Made by a program: the position numbers and the translations under genes
The notes under the pieces: model-generated
Told to the model about the DNA's origin: nothing
The model's database searches: none
The model's input: only the letters and a program-made list of their open reading frames with translations
Part shown: piece after piece, positions 40,401-49,802 of the stretch
Layout: the number at the start of each line of letters is the position of its first letter
How positions within the stretch are numbered: position 1 is the first letter of the stretch
Assembly: GCA_025462835.1 (NCBI GenBank)
Contig: JAOAPH010000035.1
Coordinates: 1-64,000 of the forward strand
Reading direction: 5' to 3'
Length of the DNA stretch: 64,000 bases
Source: Candidatus Angelobacter sp.
GTDB taxonomy: Bacteria; Acidobacteriota; Terriglobia; Terriglobales; Acidobacteriaceae

Positions 40401-40898
40401 CTACCCGCTTCCAGCGGAAATTCAGGACCATCAGGAGCTGGTGATCGCGAGTTGGTATATGCCAATCTAGTCGGCGCTACAGCGCAGTTCGATCCTCACA
40501 CGACGCAGACGTTTAGCCTGCCAATTTGTCCGGGTGACCAAGTGCGGGCTGGAACAGGTGCATTCTTTTTCAACCCAACCGTGTTCAACAAATGCTATCC
40601 GAGTACAGGAGCGGTCCAAGCCAATCCCGCTCTGGCTACCTACGGCACACTTCCGCGAAATTTCTTCCGCGGTCCGGGCCGTATCAACGCGGATATGACG
40701 ATTGCAAAGAACACGCAGGTCTATGAAAGATTGAATATGGAATTTAAGGCCGACATATTTAACGTCTTCAACCATGCTGAATTTGACAATCCACAAACAA
40801 ACATCCTTAGCAGCCAATTTGGTCAGGTCACGGGTACCGGAAGCCCTGGAAACCCGCAGCCACGCATTATCCAACTGGCGGTAAAGTTTACATTCTAA
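37449..40898 (+). CDS. Oar-like TonB-dependent outer-membrane receptor
   Basis: An 1149-residue receptor with AAGGGAA before the ATG. A signal peptide (ALAVIATLGILFSLTLPLAAQ) is followed by a carboxypeptidase-regulatory-like domain (VVGTVTDPQGAVVAGAKVTV) at about 35-115, a plug with LPLNGRNVFQLALLQPGV and LLDGGMNNN, the EYGRNGGGIISVVTKSGS segment, and a barrel ending in VKFTF. The domain order is that of other acidobacterial Oar-type receptors. The substrate is unknown. A perfect terminator follows 26 bp after the stop. The next gene is a similar receptor on the same strand, but the terminator separates the two, so they are independently expressed tandem homologues. Confidence 0.9.
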   Translation: MTTKFRGYRLALAVIATLGILFSLTLPLAAQDATGKVVGTVTDPQGAVVAGAKVTVTNTATSVTREATTAADGTFLVNALPIGNYTVAVQKNGFTKAVSPVQQLFINQNLRMDMKLAVGASTETVEVQAQAAGVETINATLGQSVTSRPLVNLPLNGRNVFQLALLQPGVTESNNPGNTSGGSGFSIAGGRGDSVTYLLDGGMNNNLLNNAPVYNPNPDAIAEFKILTSNYTAEYGRNGGGIISVVTKSGSNGLHGSAFEFVRNEDLNANSYFNKQQGFQRDILKRNQFGGTLGGPVIKNKAFFFVAYQVQRLVQQVSNTPQPTFTPRELTGDFSKSSGGAPDQNVVTFLQANPFYQPNTALAAQGIIDPNKIDPVAKKYIAAGLIPTSATGILNEQGPGKDNNTELTTKFDFNFTDRDKLGITLGRTPRSVVANYRSNGNTGSVFSSSNKYPIANESTNLFSSIAYTKIFTSNVLNEARFTAQRAHGISFTPGATLPVPSALGVGVTPDLPNGPPRLGFGSGMSLGFSPNGPQDIVNNTFIYSDTVSWTKGKHNWKFGFNFSPYQNNTVYDFYGDGEFDFYGTGGGSFSQNDFADFLMGLPDEYFQFGNAPSNIRSKSYYGFAQDEWHVRHNLTLTLGIRYEYSSPKLDTQGRSFSLAKGKQSTVFTKAPVGVLFPGDAGAPTGANFPDKNDWAPRVGFAWDPFSKGKTSIRGGFGVFYDVLKGEDNLQFNGQAPFFGFGDIFFDPIANPAASPGYFNTPWTTNNSGTPNSFPSKPPASNIDFAAAGFTPFGGGGVYFVDPNLRTPYTYQYNLSVQQQLPSSVTFETSYVGSRSKKLTSLVDSNPFVLGTGTRTFNTVPGASFARLDTFRNVSSAYYDSMQTSLTKQNSDTAWLGNTYFTLAYTWAHNIDTASGFRNRTSKVSYYQPNRNRASSDFDIAHRITFSGGWDLPLDRKWSNRLTKGWSIYPIVSWRTGFALDVLGGLPASSGNSGPSGAGDRELVYANLVGATAQFDPHTTQTFSLPICPGDQVRAGTGAFFFNPTVFNKCYPSTGAVQANPALATYGTLPRNFFRGPGRINADMTIAKNTQVYERLNMEFKADIFNVFNHAEFDNPQTNILSSQFGQVTGTGSPGNPQPRIIQLAVKFTF

Positions 40899-40923
40899 AT
40901 AGACGTTGCATTTGCACCACTCA

Positions 40924-40952
40924 GGCTGGATCTTCGGATCCAGCCTTTTTTT
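40924..40952 (+). terminator. Rho-independent terminator
   Basis: GGCTGGATC/GATCCAGCC, a 9-bp perfect stem with a TTCG tetraloop followed by seven T, ends the receptor gene at 37449-40898. Confidence 0.95.
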
Positions 40953-41097
40953 ATTTGCCCGCGCCAATCCAGCATCCACCCTCTCCGGCTCGCGCCAATT
41001 CACGCCAGCTCTCGAATAGCGCAACCTTCAGCTCTCGATTCATGCTCCAATTTTTTTAGCAACTTAGCTCTTTGATTGTTCCCCGCGGAGATCCCCC

Positions 41098-44000
41098 ATG
41101 AAACGAGTCGGACTATTCGTTGTTCTTGCACTCTCGTTAAGCATTTTCGCTTTTGCCCAAACTTATGAAGGGCGAATCCTTGGCAGCGTGACTGACCAAA
41201 CCGGAGCCGCTGTCAGTTCCGCCAAAGTGACAATTACTAACATTGCCACGGGACTCACGCGCACACTTACCACAAGCGCATCAGGAGATTATGCCGCTCC
41301 CGCATTGAAGCCCGGCGTGTATAGCGTGACGGCTGAGGCGCCGAATTTCAAGAAATCGGAAAGGACCGGGGTACGACTAGAAGTCGCCAAGGACGCCCGC
41401 ATCGATTTTCAACTCCAACCGGGAGCAGTTTCCGAATCGGTCACCGTCACGGGCGAAGCACCACTCGTGGACACCACCCAGGACACACTGGGTGGAACAT
41501 TTTCTAACAAGGCTATCAACGACCTGCCGCTTAACGGACGCGACTTCCAAAATCTTGTCGTGCTGCGTCCTGGCGTGCAGCGGACTCCGGGCGGGGGATT
41601 TCTCTCCATCAGTTCCAACGGCAATCGTCCCGAGGACAACAACTTTATTGTCGACGGTACCGACAACAACGACCCCTACTACGCCACTACGGTGATCAAT
41701 GCCGAGGGTGTGCAGGGCACACCGGGGACCCTTCTTCCCATTGATGCGATCCAGGAATTCAATATTCAGGAAAACCCGACTGCAGAATACGGCTGGAAAC
41801 CCGGGTCCGTGGTTAATCTGGGAATCAAATCGGGCACCAACGATTTTCACGGCACCGCATATTTGTTCGAGCGCAACAGTGCGCTGGACGCGCGCAACTG
41901 GTTTAACACCAAGCCCGATCCGCAACGTGCGGTGCGGCAACACCAGTTTGGCGGCAGTATTGGCGGGCCTGTCATCAAAAACAAAACTTTTTTCTTCGGC
42001 GCGTATGAAGGCATTCGCGCACTGGTCAGTAACTCCAACCCTATCGAAACGCCTTCCACTGTTACCGCCGCAGGAGGCCCTGATCCCGCTGTCAGCATCC
42101 CCGATGCAATCGCCGACCTTAACGCTCGTGGCATCCCGCTCAGTCCGCTCAGCCAGAATCTATTGGGCACGGGTACATTTACCGGTAACGGACCTTTTCC
42201 CGGACTGTTTCCCGTGAACACAAGCGGCACGAACACGCTTACGGTTGGTTTTCCCAATAACAATCGCATGGACAACGGGATCTTGAAATTTGATCAAACG
42301 ATTAACGAACACAACCAGGCATCAGTCCGATACTTTTACGGCAACAGCCTGCAGACCGAGCAGGACATCGCTGTCGTCCAATCTCAATGGCTCTCGCGAT
42401 CTGATCTCAACGCGCAGGTTTTAGGCGCCAACTGGGTATGGACACCGAATTCGCAATGGGTAAATGAAGCAAAGTTTGGCTGGAATCGCTTCTGGCAAAA
42501 GATCACGACAGCTGACTCCAACAAGCCACCCGGGGACTTCGGCATCAACACCGGAGTGACCGATCCTGCCAATTTCGGCATGCCCACCATCATCATCTCC
42601 AATTTCAACAATCCCACACTCGGCGGAAATCGCTCATGGCCACTCTTTACCGTTCCCAATGAGACATATCAATACGCTGACACCCTTGCCTATACGGCGG
42701 GCAGACACACGTTCCGATTTGGCGGGGAGTTCCGCCATGGCAGCACGGACAACCTCCGTGACCGGTCCGGCAAAAGCCGGATCCGTTTTGAAGGCGGTGG
42801 TGCATTCGCCGGAAGCACGTCGCTCGAAGACTTCCTTGCGGGTTTCCCCTCACGGGGTGACATCTTCGTCGGCAATTCACGCCGGACGGTCACAATCAAT
42901 TCCGTCGGAGCATTTCTACAGGATGACTGGAAAATCACTCCGCGCGTAACAATGAATCTGGGATTGCGTTATGACGCCAGCGGTGTGATCCATGAGGTGC
43001 ACAATCTGTTAGGCAACTTTGATCCAGCTGTTGGACTCCAGCAAGTGGGCGTCAACATTGACAAACCATATAACACTGACTACAACAACCTGGCACCTCG
43101 GTTGGGGATCGCCTGGGATATGTTTGGCACCGGCAGGACCGTCTTGCGCGCCGGAGGCAGCATCATTTACGAGATACCTCACCTCGCGGTATTCCTTGGG
43201 CAGAACGACACCGACAACGCAACCACCCCGGGCCTAAACGTGATTCCAACAGGCGTGAACGGGTCCAACATCAATGGAAACATTGTCTCTTCTTCGGTGA
43301 ACACCACCAATCTCAATTGGACGACAGCCGGACCGGTGTTCAACGTCACCCCGGACTGTGCTGCTAGTCCTTGCGACATTTTGGGCGTAACGAAAGGCCT
43401 GCGCACGCCATATGTAATGACCTACAACGTCAACATACAGCAGGCATTCTCGAATTCCACTTCGCTACAGGTTGCATACGTCGCAAATCTGGGCAGGAAA
43501 CTTTACAGCATTCGCGACATCAACCAGGTGAACCCCAATTCTCCGGCAGAAATCGCCTGTGGCAATTGCCTGCAGGCCGGCCGTCCATTTGCCACCCAAT
43601 TTCCATTTCTGGAGTTCGTCAATTTTCTTGAGAATGGATACAACTCGGACTACCACGGGCTGCAGGTGACCGCGACGCAGCGGTTGTGGAATGGCCTTTC
43701 ATTCGTCGCCGGGTACACATGGGCGCATGCAATCGATCAGGCTTCGCTGAACCGTTCGCCAACGCCTCAAAACAGCTTGAACCTCGCTGGCGAGCGTGGC
43801 AACAGCGACTTGGATATCCGTCACCGTTTCACGTTGGCGTTTAACTACCTGATCCCAGGTAAGGAAGGGTTTGCCCAGTTGCTCAAAGGCTGGCAGGTCA
43901 ATTCCATCGTAACCATTCAAACTGGCACTCCATTTAACGTTTCGGATGGTTTCCTTAATGGCAATGACATTAGCCTCACGGGCGAGCTCACCGATCGCTG

Positions 44001-44472
44001 GAACTTCTTCGGCGATCCGCGCGCATTTGATGCCAGACACGGTACTTCGATCCCCTTCTTCGCTGATGGCACGACCGTTCCCGCGTGCGCTGCGGTTGGC
44101 GATGCGACTACATTGGCCAGCTTTGGCTGCTTTGCCGTTCCGGGAGCTGTAATGGTGCCCCCCGCGCTAGGGACATTTGGAACCATGGGTAGAAATATCT
44201 TCCGTGGGCCTGGTTTGCAAGATTGGGATTTTTCAATCGTGAAGAACTGGCAGGCAGAACGGCTCGCCATTCAGTTGCGCGCAGAATTTTTCAATATCCT
44301 GAACCATCCGAACTTCGCGAATCCGAACGCGGCGGCGCTGGGCTTTATCGATCCATCAGACCCGGGTACTTTTGGATGCGCTTGCGCAACGCCTGATGTG
44401 GGCGGCGCAAATCCGGTGATTGGCACAGGTGGACAAAGGAACATCCAATTGGGTGTTAAGTTCATCTTCTAA
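41098..44472 (+). CDS. Oar-like TonB-dependent outer-membrane receptor
   Basis: A 1124-residue receptor with a clean signal peptide (LFVVLALSLSIFAFAQ). The carboxypeptidase-regulatory-like domain (ILGSVTDQTGAAVSSAKVTI) covers about 25-105, then the plug with LPLNGRDFQNLVVLRPGV and VDGTDNNDP, and the EYGWKPGSVVNLGIKSGT segment. The barrel ends in GVKFIF. Its start follows the CCCCGCGGAG region, which gives a weak ribosome-binding site. It is a homologue of the receptor at 37449 with the same domain order but different barrel loops, so the ligand probably differs. A long hairpin without a T-run follows. Confidence 0.9.
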   Translation: MKRVGLFVVLALSLSIFAFAQTYEGRILGSVTDQTGAAVSSAKVTITNIATGLTRTLTTSASGDYAAPALKPGVYSVTAEAPNFKKSERTGVRLEVAKDARIDFQLQPGAVSESVTVTGEAPLVDTTQDTLGGTFSNKAINDLPLNGRDFQNLVVLRPGVQRTPGGGFLSISSNGNRPEDNNFIVDGTDNNDPYYATTVINAEGVQGTPGTLLPIDAIQEFNIQENPTAEYGWKPGSVVNLGIKSGTNDFHGTAYLFERNSALDARNWFNTKPDPQRAVRQHQFGGSIGGPVIKNKTFFFGAYEGIRALVSNSNPIETPSTVTAAGGPDPAVSIPDAIADLNARGIPLSPLSQNLLGTGTFTGNGPFPGLFPVNTSGTNTLTVGFPNNNRMDNGILKFDQTINEHNQASVRYFYGNSLQTEQDIAVVQSQWLSRSDLNAQVLGANWVWTPNSQWVNEAKFGWNRFWQKITTADSNKPPGDFGINTGVTDPANFGMPTIIISNFNNPTLGGNRSWPLFTVPNETYQYADTLAYTAGRHTFRFGGEFRHGSTDNLRDRSGKSRIRFEGGGAFAGSTSLEDFLAGFPSRGDIFVGNSRRTVTINSVGAFLQDDWKITPRVTMNLGLRYDASGVIHEVHNLLGNFDPAVGLQQVGVNIDKPYNTDYNNLAPRLGIAWDMFGTGRTVLRAGGSIIYEIPHLAVFLGQNDTDNATTPGLNVIPTGVNGSNINGNIVSSSVNTTNLNWTTAGPVFNVTPDCAASPCDILGVTKGLRTPYVMTYNVNIQQAFSNSTSLQVAYVANLGRKLYSIRDINQVNPNSPAEIACGNCLQAGRPFATQFPFLEFVNFLENGYNSDYHGLQVTATQRLWNGLSFVAGYTWAHAIDQASLNRSPTPQNSLNLAGERGNSDLDIRHRFTLAFNYLIPGKEGFAQLLKGWQVNSIVTIQTGTPFNVSDGFLNGNDISLTGELTDRWNFFGDPRAFDARHGTSIPFFADGTTVPACAAVGDATTLASFGCFAVPGAVMVPPALGTFGTMGRNIFRGPGLQDWDFSIVKNWQAERLAIQLRAEFFNILNHPNFANPNAAALGFIDPSDPGTFGCACATPDVGGANPVIGTGGQRNIQLGVKFIF

Positions 44473-44485
44473 CTTTTGCGCGATT

Positions 44486-44514
44486 GCGAGAGGCTCCAGC
44501 GCGGAGCCTCTCGC
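44486..44514 (+). terminator. Stem-loop after receptor gene
   Basis: GCGAGAGGCTCC/GGAGCCTCTCGC forms a 12-bp perfect stem with a 5-base loop 13 bp after the stop. No U-tract follows, so termination may be Rho-dependent, or the hairpin may protect the 3' end. Confidence 0.6.
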
Positions 44515-44583
44515 ACACCGCTCGAGCCAACCGCATTCAATCCGAACTCTTCATAAATTTGTAGAACAATTGGAGCGACTCAA

Positions 44584-45324
44584 ATGGCCATCAGCATGGA
44601 ACCAATTCATCGCGAAGGCAAAGGGCGATACTGGATGGGTTTTGCGGCGGGAGCATTCATCGGCACAGGTGCTGCGATAGTGGCGGCCTATCTGGCCAAT
44701 GTCATCTCCGGACGGGAACGCCATATCTTGCGCTTGGAAGAGAGTATCCAGATTGCGAGACCGGTGTCGGAGGTCTTTCGAGCATGGATCGACCTCGAAG
44801 AACTGCCGCGTTACTTGGAGTACGTCAAAAGGGTCCGCGTCGGTGGTCAGACCTCCTATTGGACCGTGACCGTCGACGGCAAAGATTTCAAATGGCAGGC
44901 GCGAACCGTTCAACTGATTCCCAACGAGGCGATCGGGTGGAAGTCAACCCGCGGCCCGAAACACAGCGGCCGCATGAGCTTCTCGAAAATTGGAGACGAC
45001 ACTCTCATGCACGTCACCATGAACTATGCGCCGCCGCTAGGGAATTTGAGCAGCACCTTTGCTTCGGGCGACGACCGTCTTGAAAGCTACATTACCAAAT
45101 CGCTGCGCGAATTCAAGCATGCGCTGGAGCAACGGTCTTCCGGCGCAGCTTCTGACCCGTCGACGGCGGAGTGGCGCAACAGGCAGGAGAAAGCAACAGG
45201 CACAACTGGCCGCTATAAAGCACCGGAAGCTGGCCCAGTGGGCGACGCCGCAAACACCAGTGAGAAAAGACCAGGCACTGTGGAGTACACGCGTCCGCCC
45301 AATGCTGGATATCCAACGCGTTGA
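44584..45324 (+). CDS. Membrane-tethered SRPBCC (cyclase/dehydrase-like) protein
   Basis: A 246-residue protein. GGAGCG lies 8 bases before the ATG. A transmembrane helix at about 18-38 (GFAAGAFIGTGAAIVAAYLA) is followed by an SRPBCC/polyketide-cyclase-like domain (about 50-185) with the typical IARPVSEVFRAWIDLEELPRY opening and RTVQLIPNEAIGWKS strand. The last 60 residues are polar and low-complexity (Ser, Ala, Gly, Arg) and probably disordered. The fold binds hydrophobic ligands. This branch, annotated as 'SRPBCC family' in many soil bacteria, has no firm function. It stands 35 bp before the SirB1-like gene on the same strand and may be co-transcribed with it. Confidence 0.8.
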   Translation: MAISMEPIHREGKGRYWMGFAAGAFIGTGAAIVAAYLANVISGRERHILRLEESIQIARPVSEVFRAWIDLEELPRYLEYVKRVRVGGQTSYWTVTVDGKDFKWQARTVQLIPNEAIGWKSTRGPKHSGRMSFSKIGDDTLMHVTMNYAPPLGNLSSTFASGDDRLESYITKSLREFKHALEQRSSGAASDPSTAEWRNRQEKATGTTGRYKAPEAGPVGDAANTSEKRPGTVEYTRPPNAGYPTR

Positions 45325-45358
45325 GACGCAATGCTTGCGTCCTTGCGATAATAGTCAC

Positions 45359-46237
45359 ATGGCCCGCGAATCGATTTCGCTGGAAGAGACCCTTCAGGCT
45401 TTCTCAAGCTTGGTATCTCCTCAAATCGAGGACGAAAATATCGATTTGCTTCGCGCCGCTCTCGTCATTGCACAGACTGAATATCCGGAGATCGATAACG
45501 CCCGCTACATTTCCCGGGTGCATGCGTTGGCGAAGCGAGTGATGTCAGGGCCAGACTTGAAGGCTCTAATCGATCGTCCTCCGGAACCGACCGAAACTGT
45601 ACGCGCTATCAATAAAGTACTGTTCGACGAGGAAGGGTTTCGCGGAAATCGCGACGACTATTTCGACCCACGAAATTCTTTTATCAACGACGTACTCGAT
45701 CGGAAACTTGGGATTCCCATCTCGCTTTCCCTGATCTATATGGAAATCGCCAAGCGATTGAGACTGACTCTGCTTGGCGTGGGCATTCCCGGACACTTCC
45801 TCTTGAAACACTATGACGAGCAAGCTAATGAGCTGCTGATCGACGTCTTCGAGGGCGGGAGAATAGTCAATTCGACGGCTTGCCAGCACCGTTTGGACGA
45901 GATATACCACGGTCAGATGAGCCTGCGACCCGAACACTTGGCCGCGATCACGCGTAGGCAGTTGCTCACGCGCATGCTCAATAACCTGCGCCATATTTAC
46001 ATGTCATCGAGGAACTTCCGCAAGGCGCTGACCATGGTGGAACTTACGCTTTGCATGCATCCGCGCTCGCCGGAGGACATCAAGCAGCGCGCAATACTTC
46101 GCTACAATCTGAAACAGTTTTCTGCCGCTGTCCAGGATTTTGAGCTCTACGGCAAGATCGTGCCCGAAGCATCCGACGCGCAAGAAATTCTGCAAACGGC
46201 ATTGGCGATTCGCCGCAGCATGGCCCTGCTGAATTGA
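45359..46237 (+). CDS. SirB1/transglutaminase-like protein with TPR tail
   Basis: A 292-residue protein from the ATG at 45359; upstream in-frame codons from 45059 are shadow sequence of the SRPBCC gene. The N-terminal half is the UPF0162/SirB1 domain with RGNRDDYFDPRNSFINDVLDR-like and GIPISLSLIYMEIAKRL phrases, an inactive transglutaminase-like fold in which His or Cys catalytic residues are not clearly preserved. The C-terminal 100 residues (TRMLNNLRHIYM..., AILRYNLKQFSAAVQDFE) are TPR-like. Related proteins such as YchA have no firmly established role. The 34-bp gap to the preceding gene suggests an operon. Confidence 0.78.
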   Translation: MARESISLEETLQAFSSLVSPQIEDENIDLLRAALVIAQTEYPEIDNARYISRVHALAKRVMSGPDLKALIDRPPEPTETVRAINKVLFDEEGFRGNRDDYFDPRNSFINDVLDRKLGIPISLSLIYMEIAKRLRLTLLGVGIPGHFLLKHYDEQANELLIDVFEGGRIVNSTACQHRLDEIYHGQMSLRPEHLAAITRRQLLTRMLNNLRHIYMSSRNFRKALTMVELTLCMHPRSPEDIKQRAILRYNLKQFSAAVQDFELYGKIVPEASDAQEILQTALAIRRSMALLN

Positions 46238-46262
46238 GTAAGTAATTCCGTACTGATCCCGG

Positions 46263-47054
46263 CTAGGCTCTTGCCTTGGATCCGATGCTCTTGAGCGAGT
46301 TGATCCATTGCGCTACCGCGTCAGCTGCCTTCGCCGCAGAATCGCCATTCTCTTCGATGATCTTGACGATGGCGCTGCCAATCACTGCCGCATCGGCGTA
46401 TTCGCCAACCGCCCGAAAATCTGCTGGGCTGGAGATTCCGAAGCCCACGGCAATCGGTAGCTTTGAGATTTTCCTAATGCGCTTGACCAGTTGTTCTGCG
46501 TCGCCTCTCACATCGGACTGCAACTTCGTGCCGGTCACACCGGTCCGCGAAACCGCATAGATGAATCCCCGCGAAGCGGCTGCGATTTTCTTCAATCGCG
46601 CGTCCGTGCTGGTAGGTGCGGCCAGAAAAATGGTTTGCAGGTTGCGTGAGTGCATGATCTCGCAATATGTCGCGGACTCTTCAACGGTCATGTCGGTCAC
46701 AAGTACGCCATCCACTCCCGCCAATGCAGCTTCCTTGGCGAACCGTTCCATTCCGAAACGCAAGATCGGATTCAAATAAGAGAAGACGATAACTCCGGCG
46801 GAGGGACGCGCTTTGCGAATCTCGCCAGCAAGCGCAAGGACATCGTGCAGTGTTGTCCCGCTCTTCAGTGCGCGTTCACTCGCCCGCTGTATCACTGGGC
46901 CATCGGCCACGGGGTCACTGAAGGGCACGCCGAGTTCGATGACATCCGCACCGGCGTCGATAGCGGCGAGAATCACCGCGCGGCTGGTGGCGAGATCAGG
47001 ATCGCCACAGGTGACGTACACCACTAAACCGGGTCTGGATTTAAATGTGAGCAT
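46263..47054 (-). CDS. trpA: Tryptophan synthase alpha subunit
   Basis: A 263-residue TIM-barrel protein. The substrate and catalytic signatures are present: VYVTCGDPD with the catalytic Asp and VIELGVPFSDP with the catalytic Glu. The phosphate-binding loop GFGISSP is near residue 210 and the AVIGSAIV strand near 230. The N-terminus is short and begins directly at the first strand. It cleaves indole-3-glycerol phosphate to indole and glyceraldehyde 3-phosphate, passing indole to TrpB. It is the last gene of the minus-strand trp cluster and starts 2 bp after the trpB stop. I see no clear terminator after the gene before the convergent SirB1-like gene. Confidence 0.97.
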   Translation of the reverse strand: MLTFKSRPGLVVYVTCGDPDLATSRAVILAAIDAGADVIELGVPFSDPVADGPVIQRASERALKSGTTLHDVLALAGEIRKARPSAGVIVFSYLNPILRFGMERFAKEAALAGVDGVLVTDMTVEESATYCEIMHSRNLQTIFLAAPTSTDARLKKIAAASRGFIYAVSRTGVTGTKLQSDVRGDAEQLVKRIRKISKLPIAVGFGISSPADFRAVGEYADAAVIGSAIVKIIEENGDSAAKAADAVAQWINSLKSIGSKARA

Positions 47055-47056
47055 AG

Positions 47057-48283
47057 TTAGCTTAACGTCAGGTTCTCGCGCAGTATGCCGATGTCTTTAT
47101 CTCCTCGTCCAGAGACATTGACGATGATCACTTCAGATTTCTTCATCTTCGGCGCGCGCTTTGCCGCTTCCACTACTGCGTGCGCTGATTCGAGTGCAGG
47201 GATGATGCCTTCTTGTTGCGAGAGCAGCTTTAGACCTTCGAGCGCTTCTTGGTCAGTGGCGTAAACGTATTCGGCGCGACCGGTATCGTGCAAAGCCGCG
47301 TGTTCCGGCCCGATCGAGGGATAATCGAGTCCAGCGGAAACTGAGTGCGTTGTCGCAACTTGTCCGGCTTCATCCTGCAGCAGATAGGAATAAGTACCCT
47401 GGAGAACTCCGGGAGTGCCACCGGCAAATCGCGCCGCGTGATCGCCCAGCCCCAGCCCGCGGCCACCGGCTTCGACCCCGATCAGCTTTACTTTTTTGTC
47501 CTTTAAGAATTCGTGAAAAATTCCGATGGCGTTCGAACCCCCGCCAACACAGGCGATAATCGCGGTGGGCAATTTCCCTTCGGCTTTCAGGATTTGCGCC
47601 CGTGCCTCGCGTCCGATCACCGATTGAAAATCGCGCACCATCGTGGGATAGGGATGCGCACCAAGAGCACTGCCTAAAAGATAGTACGAGTTGCGTACAT
47701 TCGTGACCCAATCGCGCATCGCTTCGTTGATGGCGTCTTTGAGCGTGCGCGAACCAGCATCCACGCCGTGCACTTCCGCTCCCAGCAAGCGCATACGGAA
47801 GACGTTCAGCTCCTGGCGTCGCATGTCTTCCGTTCCCATGTAGACGACACACTCGAGGCCGAACAGAGCGCAGACGGTCGCCGTGGCTACTCCATGCTGT
47901 CCGGCGCCAGTCTCCGCGATGATGCGTTTTTTACCCATGCGGCGCGCGAGCAGCACCTGGCCAAGGCTGTTGTTGATCTTGTGCGCTCCGGTGTGCAGCA
48001 GATCTTCGCGCTTGAGATAAATCTTTGCGCCGCCCAGGTGCTTCGACAATCGCTGAGCGAAATACAAGGGCGTGGGACGGCCGACATAATGCGTGAGCAA
48101 GCCGCGCAACTCTTTCTGGAATTTCGAATCGAGCTTTGCTTTCGCGTAGGCAGATTCGAGTTCCTCGAGCGCTGCCATCAGCGTCTCGGGAACATATCGG
48201 CCGCCATAGAGGCCGAAGCGTCCGGGAACCTGTTTCGCTCTCACGCTCTTTGAGCCATTGTTCGTCAGCGTTTTCTTACTCAC
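47057..48283 (-). CDS. trpB: Tryptophan synthase beta subunit
   Basis: A 408-residue PLP enzyme of the TrpB1 type. The PLP lysine lies in HTGAHKINN near residue 100, and the glycine-rich phosphate loop GGGSNAIG is at about 245-252. [14 protein letters not shown] at the N-terminus is typical. It joins indole with L-serine to form L-tryptophan. The ATG overlaps the trpF stop by 4 bp (ATGA type), so translation is coupled, and trpA follows after 2 bp. The length equals the family norm. Confidence 0.97.
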   Translation of the reverse strand: MSKKTLTNNGSKSVRAKQVPGRFGLYGGRYVPETLMAALEELESAYAKAKLDSKFQKELRGLLTHYVGRPTPLYFAQRLSKHLGGAKIYLKREDLLHTGAHKINNSLGQVLLARRMGKKRIIAETGAGQHGVATATVCALFGLECVVYMGTEDMRRQELNVFRMRLLGAEVHGVDAGSRTLKDAINEAMRDWVTNVRNSYYLLGSALGAHPYPTMVRDFQSVIGREARAQILKAEGKLPTAIIACVGGGSNAIGIFHEFLKDKKVKLIGVEAGGRGLGLGDHAARFAGGTPGVLQGTYSYLLQDEAGQVATTHSVSAGLDYPSIGPEHAALHDTGRAEYVYATDQEALEGLKLLSQQEGIIPALESAHAVVEAAKRAPKMKKSEVIIVNVSGRGDKDIGILRENLTLS

Positions 48284-48966
48284 AGATGTTTGTCCTCAAC
48301 TGGCAATTGATCGGCAGCGCGGACAGCAGCGATGAACGATCGGATCTTCGCGTGGTCTTTCTTGCCAAACTCTTTTTCTACACCCGTGACTACATCCACG
48401 CCCCACGGACGGAAAAGACAGATTGCAGCAACGACATTCTGCGGATCCAACCCTCCGGCGATCACTACCGGGGACCGTTGTTGCAGACTCATCACAAAAT
48501 CGCTGCTTCGCAGCCAATCGAACACCTGGCCGGTGCCGCCCCGCATGATCACGCTCCCGGAATCCACCATCAGGACGTCCACGCATTCTTCGCGCCCGGT
48601 GAAAAAACCAAGCCCTTGTGATTGGCCGGCTTCAGCTGAAATGGATTTCATGATCTTGATACGATTTGCGCCGCTGATTTGGCGCAATTGAGTAACGTAT
48701 TGTGGAGATTCGTCCCCGTGCAACTGCACTCCGGTCAAGCCCGTCTCGCGAGCCACCTTCATTACAAATTCAGCAGGCTCATTCACGAAAACGCCGATCT
48801 TCTCTGTCGATGCGGGCAGTTCGGTAACAATTGCCTTCACGGTTTCCGGCTCCACACGGCGGCGACTGTCCGCGAACAAAAAACCCAGCGCGTCTGCTCC
48901 GGCGTCCACTGCTGCCAGTGCATCCGCCAGATTGGTAGTCCCGCAGATCTTTATCCAAGTCCTCAT
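48280..48966 (-). CDS. trpF: Phosphoribosylanthranilate isomerase
   Basis: A 228-residue TIM-barrel enzyme. The [11 protein letters not shown] opening contains the catalytic Cys, followed by [12 protein letters not shown]; the catalytic Asp lies in the [10 protein letters not shown] region. Near the end, [11 protein letters not shown] and [13 protein letters not shown] supply the phosphate site, the latter being a slightly altered SSGVE motif. It converts phosphoribosylanthranilate to the carboxyphenylamino-deoxyribulose phosphate that TrpC uses. Both ends overlap neighbours by 4 bp (trpC before, trpB after). Confidence 0.95.
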   Translation of the reverse strand: MRTWIKICGTTNLADALAAVDAGADALGFLFADSRRRVEPETVKAIVTELPASTEKIGVFVNEPAEFVMKVARETGLTGVQLHGDESPQYVTQLRQISGANRIKIMKSISAEAGQSQGLGFFTGREECVDVLMVDSGSVIMRGGTGQVFDWLRSSDFVMSLQQRSPVVIAGGLDPQNVVAAICLFRPWGVDVVTGVEKEFGKKDHAKIRSFIAAVRAADQLPVEDKHL

Positions 48967-49787
48967 CGCGGTGAAGGCTCGCTCGCCTGGGCCATCAACT
49001 GCGTCAGCATCAAGCCCGGATCATCGGCCCTCATCAAAGTTTCTCCCACCAGGAATGCCTGATAAGCAGACGCACCGTCTGCGCCTAACAGCTTACGCAT
49101 GTCCGCGCCGCTTTGGATTCCGCTCTCGGCAACGCGCAGTACATTCTTGGGCAACAAGCTAGCCAGGCGATGATGCACCTCGGGATCGACTTCCAGCGTG
49201 CGCAGATTGCGGCTGTTCACTCCAACGATATCTGCGCCAATGGCCACGGCGCGCGCTAATTCCTTCTCGTCATGCACTTCGCACAACACGTCCAGCCCAA
49301 GCTCACGCGCTTTCTTGTACAGATTGCCCAACTGCGGATCAGGCAGCACCGATGCCATCAGCAGAACTGCATCTGCGCGGTTCAGCCGTGCCTCGTATAG
49401 CTGGTAGTCATCAATGATGAAGTCTTTTCGCAGACACGGCAGATTTGTGGCAGCGGACGCTTCGACGAGATAAGCGAGCGATCCCTGAAAGTAATCTTCA
49501 TCCGTAAGCACGCTCAGCGCGGCAGCACCGGCTCTCTCAAACTGCATGGCCAGTCCACCCACATGAAAAGTGCCGCGCAGAACTCCTTTGGAAGGTGACG
49601 CTTTTTTCAACTCCGCAATGATTGCGACTCCATTGGCCGCAGCCGATTCCAATGACTTGCGAAAACCGCGAGGCGCTGTTGTGATCCGTTCGACCTCGCG
49701 AACAATCTCACGCAGTGGGAGTGCTCGTTGTCGCTCATCGACTCTGCGCCGGGTAGATGCCAGGATCTCATCAAGTTCGGTGGGCAT
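48963..49787 (-). CDS. trpC: Indole-3-glycerol phosphate synthase
   Basis: 274 residues from the ATG at 49787 (the family starts at MPTELDEIL). A further in-frame ATG at 49802 would add five residues; neither has a strong ribosome-binding site. Motifs are IAELKKASPSKG (catalytic Lys and phosphate site), CLRKDFIID (catalytic Lys), LCEVHDEKEL (catalytic Glu), VGVNSRNLRTLEVD and AESGIQSG. It closes the indole ring to give indole-3-glycerol phosphate. It is the first gene of the cluster. trpE, trpG and trpD are not in the window, so the early pathway genes must lie elsewhere. No leader peptide or attenuator is evident in front. Confidence 0.95.
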   Translation of the reverse strand: MPTELDEILASTRRRVDERQRALPLREIVREVERITTAPRGFRKSLESAAANGVAIIAELKKASPSKGVLRGTFHVGGLAMQFERAGAAALSVLTDEDYFQGSLAYLVEASAATNLPCLRKDFIIDDYQLYEARLNRADAVLLMASVLPDPQLGNLYKKARELGLDVLCEVHDEKELARAVAIGADIVGVNSRNLRTLEVDPEVHHRLASLLPKNVLRVAESGIQSGADMRKLLGADGASAYQAFLVGETLMRADDPGLMLTQLMAQASEPSPR

Positions 49788-49802
49788 GGATTCTATAAGC
49801 AT

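Noticed and set aside
45059-45358. Upstream start for the SirB1-like protein
   Set aside because: These codons overlap the SRPBCC gene in another frame and do not match the family N-terminus.
47768-48253. Plus-strand frames inside trpB
   Set aside because: They are antisense shadows of a well-conserved gene.
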